This document shows, piece by piece, positions 24,901 to 36,900 of a stretch of DNA of 64,000 bases; the stretch's first letter is position 1, and every line of letters begins with the position of its first letter. The DNA is taken from contig OX387607.1 in the NCBI GenBank assembly GCA_947568835.1, positions 16,915,701 through 16,979,700 of the forward strand, read 5' to 3'. Source of the stretch: Protonemura montana. Its lineage: Eukaryota; Arthropoda; Insecta; Plecoptera; Nemouridae. The notes beneath the pieces are model-generated. The model made no database searches. It was not told where the DNA came from and saw only the letters and a list, made by a program, of their open reading frames with translations. The translations under genes and the position numbers were made by a program.

Positions 24901-27900
24901 CAGTTTTATGGCTTGTGCGAAAATCACGGCCGTTCAGCCGATAACGCTAAAGTAAGTTGGCAACTGTTATTTCATTTGTTTAGTTGCATTGTCAATTGTT
25001 TGCTAGTAATGTCTGATTTAACAAAAACTATTTTGAAATACATTCAATTAGAATAACAATAATAATCAAATAAATCTAACAAAAATTATTTGAAATGGGT
25101 TTTGAATGCTAAGTAAAGGACCGCTAAATTTTCCAACGCTCCTCTTTTTAGTTGTTCTTCACTTAGCATTCAAAACCCGATTGAAATAGTTTTTGTTAAA
25201 ACTATTGCTAAGTTTAAATCAAGTAGACATGAGTCTCAAAACCATCATAAAATAAATTGATTATACATAATTGGTTAGTTGTTAAAAATCGCCAATTTTT
25301 TCGGGATTTTATTTCAGAAAATACAAAATACAATAGTTTTTGAGTTATTGACCCTGATTATTTTATTTAGATGCATTTAAGAAGCTACCTACAATGATTT
25401 TAAAAAAACCTGGCTATTTATTCTTATTTGTAAGCTTTCAAAGCTGACTTTCTATTGTTTTCCTCTCAGGTCACTAATCCAGGCCCAAGGAGTCAAAGGG
25501 GAAGCCATTTTGTCACAAAGATCGCCATTTGACCCGACGTGGCTGGATTTCAATCTGACGTCATCGGATTATCATCTCACCGTGCATTCCTACAAGATTC
25601 ACGAGCTACCACCGCCTTCTAGTACACATCAGGACAAAACCAGGAACAAATGCATTGACACCGGAAACGTTTACAATCCGAACAACATTCCTCCGGATCT
25701 CGGCAAGTTAGATCGTTAAAATTGTCAATTAATTAGAAACAGCTGATTGTATAGGTTCAACAGACGCAAGCGCTATCTGGTGGCACCTACCGTTACCACG
25801 TGTTGCCGGCCTCGTTTGCTCAGCAGCAAGCGCCATCGGGTGGCACCTACCGTTACCACGTGTTGCCGGCCTCGTTTGCTCAGCAGTTAGCGCCATCAGG
25901 TGGCACCTACCGTTACCACGTGTTGCCGGCCTCGTTTGCTCAGCAGCAAGCCCCATCGGGTGGCACCTACCGTTACCACGTGTTGCCGGCCTCGTTTGCT
26001 CGGCAGCAAGCGCCATCTGGTGGCACCTACCGTTGTTATTCCACGTGTTGCCGGCCTTGTTTGCTCGGCAGCAAGCGCCATCGGGTGGCACCTACCGTTA
26101 CCATGTGTTGCCGGCCTCGTTTGCTCAGCAGCAAGCGCCATCGGGTGGCACCTACCGTTACCACGTGTTGCCGGCCTCCTTTGCTCAGCAGCTAGCGTCA
26201 TCTGGTGGCACCTACCGTTACCACGTGTTGCTGGCCTCGTTTGCTCAGCAGCAAGCGCCATCTGGTGGCACCTACCGTTACCACGTGTTGCTGGCCTCGT
26301 TTGCTCAGCAGCAAGCGCCATCTGGTGGCACCTACCGTTACCAAGTGTTGCCGGCCTCATTTGCTCGGCAGAACATTTACTGGGATTTTTACTAAGCTTA
26401 TCAATACTTTCCCTAATTTTCCAGGACGAACCTTATTAACTTACAAATACCCTATAATGTAAAATCTGTATTTAAATTGCAAACGCTTGCAATGCGCGGG
26501 GTATTTTATTATTATCAACACAAAAACCGTCTCAAAAATTGATGCCCAAACGAGGATCAATATTGTGTCCCCGTTTGGGCATCAATTTTTGAGACGGTTA
26601 TTTTGTTGATAATAATAAAATACCCCGCGCATTGCAAGCGTTTGCAATTTAAATAAGATTTCAACTAAGTATTCGCCCAGTTCGTCATGAGGTTTCCTTG
26701 ATTTTCAGGATCTGGAAGTCAGGACACGTATCCGCTGGGGGATCTGAGTGGAAAGCACAACATCTATCAGAAGGAGCAGCCCCTGGCTGAGATAAACACG
26801 AGACTTTGGGACGCGTATCTTCCCTTGTTTGGTCCTTTGAGTGTCGCTCATCGCTCGCTGGTATTCTATCAGTACGACGCATACTCAAGTAAGTGATCAT
26901 CTCCCTTGGGCCGGAAACACAAAGCAAAGATGAAAGTCAACCTTTAGTGATTGATTTCCTTTATTAGCTTTAATAAATTAAAAATTTACAAGCCATGATT
27001 CCCGTTAGAGATTGTCAAGATAGTAAATAAAAGTAATAGTAATAATGATAATAATTCTGATGGTATATTGGTAATACTAGTGTGGTAGGAACATACCTAC
27101 AAACTATGATACTAATATAGTAATAATGATAATAATAATTCTGCTGGTATAGTGGTAATACTAGTGTGGTAGGAACATACCTACAAACTATGATACTAAT
27201 ATAATAATAATGATAATAATAATTCTGATGGTATAGTGGTAATGTGATAGGAACATACCTACAAACTATGATACTAATATAGTAATAATGATAATAATAA
27301 TTCTGCTGGTATAGTGGTAATACTAGTGTGGTAGGAACATACCTACAAACTATGATACTAATATAATAATAATGATAATAATAATTCTGATGGTATAGTG
27401 GTAATACTAGTGTGGTAGGAACATACCTACAAACTGTGATGGTATAGTGGTAATACTAGTGTGGTAGGAACATACCTACAAACTGTGATGGTATAGTGGT
27501 AATACTAGTGTGGTAGGAACATACCTACAAACTGTGATACTAATATAATAATAATGATAATAATAATTCTGATGGTATAGTGGTAATACTAGTGTGGTAG
27601 GAACATACCTACAAACTATGATACTAATATAATAATAATTAACCTTATATAAAAGCTTTAAATTTGCGATGTTCAACTTTTTAGTTTGTATCTGGCGACC
27701 GACCAGCTGACCAGCTGGGGTAACATTTTTCTGTACATGTTGATTTAAATTGCGAAATTTGGTAAAAAACGTGTGGAATTGGGTTATAATTGTTCAAAAT
27801 TAAAATCTTCACACTATTGTGACATTTTGAGGGTGATTTGAAAGCGTTTTTTTGGTGAAATATTGATAATTATGTTTGAAATTTCCTGCCTAGGAAAATT

Positions 27901-30900
27901 GGAGCCATGTCTCACAGTTCGATTTTTATTTGATTCAAAACTTGCCTATTACTCACCCGCAGCAGCTCGGTAATACTCTTCATGCATGCCTATGAAAGTT
28001 ATTGAAGAAATTGAGCACAAACGCTGTTAATTAAGTTCGTTTTACGTGAAATAGAAATGATTTTGCAAAAAGAGTGACATATGCATTCATTTGTTTGGTT
28101 TTTTGACCACTGCAGGGTGAACGAATTCTTAAACTTATCTTTGTGGCAGTGCATTCAGGATATTAAAACGTCAATGTCAATGTCAACGTCAATGTCAAAT
28201 TCTTTTCAATATCTCTAAAACTGAAGGGAAATAAATGACAAAACTGATATATTGTTGGTGTCTTGGCTAGCAAGATTGCTAAGCCCAGATTCTAAAAGGT
28301 ATTTCACAAGTTTCACTCTCTAAAAAATATTTCAAGAAATCATACACGGAAATCTTTTGACAGCCAACTTCGTTTGTTTTCGAAATTGTCATCGTGGTCA
28401 CTTTGGAATTCACAGAGTTTCCACAATGCAGTGACCCCAAGTGAAATAAGCGGCAAATTTCAAATAAAATAAATGGGGGTACTTTTGGTTGTGGTCCCAT
28501 TAGAGGCTTTACATTAAAACCAAAATGCACAATCCCTCAAAATCTTAAGGTGCCGTTAGGCATCGGGTTCTGCTAGTTAACCTTATATAAAAGCCTTAAT
28601 TTTGCGATGTTCAACTTTTTAGTTTGTATCTGGCGACCGACCAGCTGGGGTAACATTTTTCTGTACATGTTGATTTAAATTGCGAAATTTGGTTAAAAAC
28701 GTGTGCAATTGGGTTATAATTGTTCAAAATTAAAATCTCTATCCTATTGTGACACTTTGAGGGTGATTTGAAAGCGTTTTTTTGGTAAAATATTGATAAT
28801 TATGTTTGAAATTTCCAGCCTAGGAAAATTGGAGCCATGTCTCACAGTTCGATTTTTATTTGATTCAAAACTTGCCTATTACTCACCCGCAGCAGCTCGG
28901 TAATACTCTTCATGCATGCCTATGAAAGTTATTGAAGAAATTGAGCCCAAACGCTGTTAATTAAGTTCGTTTTACGTGAAATAGAAATGATTTTGCAAAA
29001 AGAGTGACAGATGCATTCATTTGTTTGGTTTTTTGACCACTGCAGGGTGAACGAATTCTTAAACTTATCTTTGCGGCAGTGCATTCAGGATATTTAAACG
29101 TCAAAAAGGATTAGAACATCAAATACTTTTTAGAAATCAATCAAACATTGCTGGGAATAATTTTAAATCTTACATGACTTCAGAGCACAACCCAACGCGA
29201 CATTTCTACGGTGTTTTGATGGGATTGACATAATGCATTTTATTTTAAACTGGCTGGCAAGGAAAGGTTTTGACAGTTCTCAAACAATGTCAAACAACTT
29301 AATTACCGAAGAAACTTACATTTTGTCAATTTTAAGTGCTTATCCGTTCATTTAACAGGTTTTTAGTCAGATCTGGTGGAGATGTAAAAGGTATTTCACA
29401 AGTTTCACTCTCTAGGAAATATTTCACGGAAATCTTTTGACAGCCAACTTCGTTTGTTTTCGAAATTGTCATCGTGGTCACTTTGGAATTCACAGAGTTT
29501 CCACAATGCAGTGACCCCAAGTGAAATAAGCGGCAAATTTCAAATAAAATAAATGGGGGTACTTTTGGTTGTGGTCCCATTAGAGGCTTTACATTAAAAC
29601 CAAAATGCACAATCCCTCAAAATCTTAAGGTGCCGTTAGGCATCGGGTTCTGCTAGTTAACCTTATATAAAAGCTTTAATTTGGCGATGTTCAACTTTTT
29701 AGTTTGTATCTGACCAGCTGACCAGCTGACCAGCTGGGGTAACATTTTTCTGTACATGTTGATTTAAATTGCGAAATTTTGTTAAAAACGTGTGCAATTG
29801 GGTTATAATTGTTCAAAATTAAAATCTCTATCCTATTGTGACACTTTGAGGGTGATTTGAAAGCGTTTTTTTGGTGAAATATTGATAATTGTGTTTGAAA
29901 TTTCCTGCCTAGGAAAATTGGAGCCATGTCTCACAGTTCGATTTTTATTTCATTCAAAACTTGCCTTTAAATGACCTGCAGCAGTTTGGTAATACTGTTT
30001 ATGCATGCCTATGAAAGTTATTGAAGAAATTGAGCACAAACGCTGTTATTTACATTCGTTTTACGTGAAATAGAAATAATTTTGTAAAAAGTTTGACAGA
30101 TGAATTCATTTGTTTGGTTTTTTGACCACTGCATGGTGAACGAATTCTTAAACTTATCTTTGCGGCAGTGCATTCAGGATATTCAAACGTCAATGTCAAT
30201 GTCAACGTCAATGTCAAATTCTTTTCAAAATCTCTAGAACTGAAGGAAAAACGTGTGAAATTGGCTTATTTTGGTTCTTTATTCAGGATTTAATCCAACT
30301 ACGTCTTTTTCACGGTGATTTTAAAGAGCATTATTATAGTAAAGTATCAAAAATATTGTTGGTGTCTTGGCTAGCAAGATGAAAAATAGCCACTTGACAA
30401 GCCCGTGGCATTCTTGTGGAGGTTATTTACACGTCAAAAAGGTTTGGAAAGTTAAACAATCTATTAACACAACTATTGGAATCTTTTGTAAACATATTTA
30501 AAGATATTTATTGTAAATAGTATACGAAAGACAAGAAATTTCTTAAAATACGACGATTTTTCTCCATCCCCAGCCTAGACAAGATCACACAGTTGATTCC
30601 AAGCCATCAATGATATTTGTGACAAATATGTAAATCAATAACAATCCTAACTTTCTTTGCAGGTCTTTTACACATTAAATAGGGTTTTTAAACAAACAAA
30701 ACACACTTGATTAGTTTTTTATTGATAATTTTGCCAAAACTAGATTTAAAGTGACATTGACAGATCAAAGATAAACATTTGACAGATATCTTTCATCGAA
30801 TCAGGACGCCGTGGATACTTATTTTATTTTCGAGGATGCCGTGATTATTCAACAGGTATTTAAATTCAAAACGTCATTAATGACGGAGTGCAGTTTTATC

Positions 30901-33900
30901 AAATCTAATCCAAATAAGCAATCTAAGTTTAATACGGTTTTCTATGGAAGTGTTTAATATTGTATAGTACTTTATGGTGTTACATGGTAGTCTATGTTAT
31001 TCTATGGTATTCTATGGTATTCTATGGAGTTCTATGGTATTCTATGGTATTCTATGGTATTCTATGATATTCTATGGTATTCTATGGTATTCTATGGTAT
31101 TCTATAGTATTCTATGGTATTCTATGGTAAACTATGGTATTCCAAGGTATTCTATGGTATTCTATGGAGTTCTATGGTATTCTATGATATTGTTTGGTAT
31201 TTTATGATTTTGTATGGTATTATATGGTATTATTTAGAGTTATATGGTATTCTATGGTATTGTTTGGTATTCTATGGTATTGTTTGGTATTCTATTATAT
31301 AGTTTGGTATTCTATGGTATTTTATGGTATTTTATGGTATTGTTTGGTATTCTATGGTGTTCTATGGTATTTTATGGTATTCTATGGTATTCTATGGTAT
31401 TCTATGGTATTCTATGGTATTCTATGGTATTCTATGGTATTCTATGGTATTCTATGGAGTTCTATGGTATTCTATGATATTGTTTGATATTCTATGGTAT
31501 TCTATGGTATTCTATGGTATTCTATCGTGTACTATGGTATTCTATGGAGTTCTATGGTACTCTATTATATTTTTTGGTATTCTATGATATTGTATGGTAT
31601 TGTATGGTATTGTATGGTATTGTATGGTATTCTTTGGAGTTCTTTGGTATTCTATGATTTTGTTTGGTATTTTATGATATTCTATTGAGTTCTATGGTAT
31701 TCTTTGATATTTTTTTTGTATTCTATGATATTGTATGGTATTCTATGATATTCTATTAAGTTCTATGGTATTCTATGGTATTCTATGGTATTCTATGGAG
31801 TTCCTTGGTACTCTATTGTATTTTTTGTATTCTATGATATTTTATGGTATTCTATGGTATTCTATGGTATTCTATGGTATTCTATGATATTGTTTGGTAT
31901 TCTATGGTATTCTATGGTATTCTATGATATTGTTTGGTATTCTATGGTATTCTATGGCATTCTATCGTGTACTATGGTATTCTATGGAGTTCTATGGTAC
32001 TCTATTATATTTTTTGGTATTCTATGATATTGTATGGTATTGTATGGTATTGTATGGTATTCTATGGTATTCTATGGTATTCTATGGTATTCTATGGCAT
32101 TGTTTGGTATTTTATGATATTCTATTGAGTTCTATGGTATTCTATGATATTGTTTGGTATTTTATGGTATTCTATGGTATTGTTTGGTGATCTATGGTAT
32201 TCTATGATATTGTTTGGTATTCTATGGTATTCTATGGTATTCTATGGAGTTCTATGGTACTCTATTATATTTTTTGGTATTCTATGATATTATATGGTAT
32301 TCTATGGTATTCTATGGTATTCTATGACATTGTTCGGTATTTTATGATATTCTAGTGAGTTCTAGGGTATTCTATGATTTTTTTTTTTGTATTCTATGAT
32401 ATTGTATGGTATTCTATGGAGTTCTATGGTATTCTATGGTATTCTATGGTATTCTTTGGAGTTCTTTGGTATTCTATGATTTTGTTTGGTATGCTTTGGT
32501 ATTCTATGGAGTTCTATGGTAGTCGATGATATTATTTGGTATTCTTTGGTATTCTATGGTATTCTATGGTATTCTATGGTATTCTATGGAGTTCTTTGGT
32601 ATTCTATGATATTGTTTGGTATTCTATGGTATTCTTTGGAGTTCTATGATATTCTATGAAATTCTTTGAGTTATATGGTATTCTATGGTATTCTATGGAG
32701 TTCTATGATATTCTATGGTATTCTATGGTATTGTATGGAGTTCTATGGTATTCTATGGTATTGTTAGGTATTCTATGGTGTTCTATGGTATTCTATGGTA
32801 TTCTATGGTATTCTATGGTATTTTATGGAATTGTATGGTATTTAACAATATTGTTAGGTGTTGTTTGGCACTTTTGGTTGTGGCCCTATTTAAAACTTTT
32901 GGAACGGCATCTGACAAATTTCGAAAACTTTTTAAAATATGCTTCAAGTCAAGTAAAATATAAATCAAAATGCCCACTCCCTCAAAATCTTAAGGTGCCG
33001 TTAGGCATCGGGTTCTGCTAGTGATAATAATAATTCTGATGATATAGTGGTAATACTAGTGTGGTAGGAACATACCTACAAACTATGATACTAATATAAT
33101 AATAATGATAATAATAATTCTGATGGTATAGTGGTAATACTAGTGTGGTAGGAACATACCTACAAACTATGATACTAATATAATAATAATGATAATAATA
33201 ATTCTGATGGTATAGTGGTAATACTAGTGTGATAGGAACATACCTACAAACTATGAACTAACTGCATTTGGGGGTAAAGTTTTTATCACTATGCTAACCT
33301 GGAAATCTGAAAACACCGGCTCAACATATTTTAACTCCGTTTTCGCAAAGAAAATCATGGAAAATGAGTTTTTCTCTGTCACCACTAAAGATTCGTAACC
33401 AGAAAGCTGAGGGTTTGTAACTCACCGAATTAATTATTGGTTTAACTCCAGATGCAAATATTTATTATCCTTTCACTGAAGAATTGAAAAAAACTGAGTT
33501 TCTGACATTTAATACAAAGGGCAGACCTGCCCTTCCTGTACTATCCGGCATTTCATTCACTTTTCGTTCAATTTTTAACAATGATCGCTTAAAAACTAAA
33601 AAAATTCACCTGCGTTTGATGAAGACTGCGTTTTTTCACAGAGTGGAATTTAAAAAGTAGCAACTTAACAAAAACTATTTCAACTGGGTTTTGAATGCTA
33701 CGTGAAGAACAACTAAATTTCCCAACGTTTCGTAACTTGTACATGTTACTTTATCAAGGGTAAAAGCAGTCCTGACAATTTTCCAATAACAAAAGAACCA
33801 CATAAAATTATAACAATTATAACCCAGTTGAAATAGTTTTTGTTAAAACTAGTGCTAAGTTTACATCAAGTAGACTTGAGTCTAAAAACCCAACATAAAG

Positions 33901-36900
33901 TGGCAACTTATTTGTGTATTTCTTTGTTTATGCCCAACTATTTGTTTTACAGAGGAGAGCGTTCCATGGATCTGCAACACCTTCTCAAGGTACGACATCC
34001 ACGGCTACAAAGTTCCCATCAGGACAGCGTCAATTGTGTTCCGCTATCCAATCGTGGGCAGGATCATTCTACGCCAGGCCCAGGACGATCCAGGATCGGA
34101 TACTACTGTCCTGGTAGAATCTTTGATTCATGCTGATGGTACCAGTCTGAATAACACCATGGACCATCGCTGGAAGATTCACACAGAGCCGCCAGGCAAA
34201 GACTTCTACAATTGGACGGGGCGATGTCTTAGTTCTGGAGGAGTCTTCAATCCTTACAAGGTAATAGAGGATCCTGCTTTACCTGCTTTACCTGCTTTAC
34301 CTGCTTTACACACTTTACCTGCTTTACCTGCCAGGTTTCAGGTTCTTGTAGATAGGTATATATGTAATATTTTTATTTTATTTATATTTTTGAAATACAT
34401 TTTTTTCACATTAGCTGTTATACTTTCATAAAGGTTTTTGATAATAACTTAAAATTAAATTATAATCATAAACATTAAATTATCCAATTTCATTCTAGGT
34501 ACTCTACTACATTTTTCCCGATCTTCTATCAACATTTTCTTTAACCTCAACTTAAACATATCTGTCTAATTTTCTCACATCTTCTGGTAAACAATTGAAA
34601 TCTTTCACTCCTTGCTAAAACAGAAAAGTCACGTGACCACTGCCTCTAAGATACTAAAATACACAGAAACACAATTATAAGAGATACGTTCAGACAGCAC
34701 TCAAACTCGACGTAGATGAAAAACTACATGCTTGTAAAAATTAATTTGTCGTTTTTAAAAGTTTTTCACTACAAGGAAAACGCTGGTTCACCAAAATAAA
34801 ACAAAATATCATGCGTCTCATTTCTATTGGCTGTAGAATAGCACACCATTTTACAATTTTAACATCTTCGTTGTCGCTGTTCTTCACTTAACATTGATAT
34901 CTATGTTCAATTGAAGAAAATACCAAAAAATAAATAAATAAATAAATTAGTAGCCCTTTATATAGCATTCAAAACCCAGTTGAAATAGTTTTTGTTAAAA
35001 CTAGTGCCTAAGGTTGAATCAAGTAGACATGAGTCTAAAAACAATCATAAATAAATTTAGTTTATTTTTTTATTTATTTTTTATTTGAATGTTTAGCGTC
35101 GACAGGATCACATACATGATATGAGGACAGTCCAAAAGTCAATGTACAACTATACAATAAAATATACAATTTTGCACTAATATGCACTGTACAATAGACA
35201 TAGTAATATCTCTCGGACTCAGACGCATTTCAGCTTTTACAATCTGAAACCCAGCTTGTCATTGCAAGCTAAAGTCTTGATCCACAACATTATTTACTGC
35301 CCCCCACTCCAGGTATCGTTTGACAACTCCACAGAAGACCCCCTGTGCACGCGTCACCGCCCTGGAGCTTGTGCCCTGGGCGATCTGTCAGGAAGACATG
35401 GGACCCTGGACATTGCTGGGAGGCGACGTGAGAAGGCGTTGAGTCGGAAGCTGTTTACAGATTCTCAGCTGCCGCTCTCTGGAACGGCGAGCGTCCTGGG
35501 GCGATCGTTCGTTATATATGGAGAACACGGACCTCTGGCGAGAGGTGAACGACTGGCTTGTTCCAGGTGAGATCAGCTGCTAGGGGGGAACGACTGGCGT
35601 CTAAACTTAGCACTAGTTTTTAACAAAAACTATTTCAACTGGGTTTTCAATGCTAAGTGAAGAACAACTGAATTTCCCAACGTTTCGTAACTTGAACCTG
35701 TTACTTTATCAAGGGTTAAAGCAGTCCTGATTTTTCGGGGTCATTTTTTTAAATACAAAATACATTAGTTTTTAAGTTATTGACCCTGATTATTTTATTT
35801 AGATGCATTTAGGAATCTTGAACTTGGTAATTGTTATAATTTTGTGTGGTTCTTTTGTTATTGGAAAATTGTCAGGACTGCTCTTACCCTTGATAAAGTA
35901 ACAGGTACAAGTTACAAAACGTTGGGAAATTCAGTTGTTCTTCACTTAGCATTCAAAACCCAGTTGAAATAGTTTTTGCTAAAACTTGTGCTAAGTTTAC
36001 ATCAAGTAGACATGAGTCTAAAAACTATCATAAACTTCAAAACTAGCAGATAAATCAAGTTTAACGCCGTGCATCTTCTGCGCAGAATCACGGTGATCTA
36101 CCGACGCAAGGCCGTCGTTCAGAACTGGTTTGGTAACGGTGACATGACGCCACTCAACGGCAAGATGGAGTTCCTGCAACTTTCAGAGTATGACGTGACT
36201 GACGTCGAGGTGAACGTCCAGGGGTTGCAAGACAACAAGGGCTACCACATTCACGTGGTAAGCGATCTGACCACTTCTTGTCCATCTTGCACAAACCAGA
36301 AACACAGAAATAAATAGATGATTTAAATTGCAAACGCTTGCAATGCGCGGGGTATTTTATTATTAACAACAATATAACCGTCTCAAAAATTGATGCCCAA
36401 ACGGGGACTCGAATCCCGATCTCCACCTGTAGCTGATTGCAAGCGTTTGCAATTTAAATGAGATTTCTTCCTAATACAGCGACGAATCCAACGTCAAATT
36501 GGAGTTACTCGAGTTTGACAGGTTGTGACGTGATATAGCGTCACTAGAATCAGAGTAACTGTGAGTATTCACAGCCTCTTGGTTCTACTCCTTGGAGAAC
36601 TGTCATTCTCATCAAATACACTAAAATCATATCAAAAAGCCAGTGTCCAAGTAGCTCAATTGGTTAGAGCAACACCCACGACAGGTGGAGATCGAGGTTC
36701 GAGTAGCTCAATTGGTTAGAGCAACACCCACGACAGGTGGAGATCGGGGTCCAAGTAGCTCAATTGGTTAGAGCAACACCCGTGACAGGTGGAGATCAGG
36801 GTTCAAGTCCCCGTTTGGACATCAATTTTTGAGACGGTTATAGTGTTGATAATAATAAAATACCCCGCGCATTGCAAGCGTTTGCAATTTAAATAAGATT

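Noticed and set aside
25729..26462. Several overlapping open frames of 85-179 codons on both strands
   Set aside because: Produced by the 60-bp intronic minisatellite (20-codon period).
30974..33021. Chain of plus-strand open frames rich in MVFYGILWYS-like repeats, resembling membrane proteins
   Set aside because: They are translations of the decamer array in all frames, with no gene signals.
36749..36820. Functional tRNA gene
   Set aside because: The cloverleaf folds but the anticodon loop lacks U33, the 27-43 pair is mismatched, and the sequence is part of a dispersed repeat.
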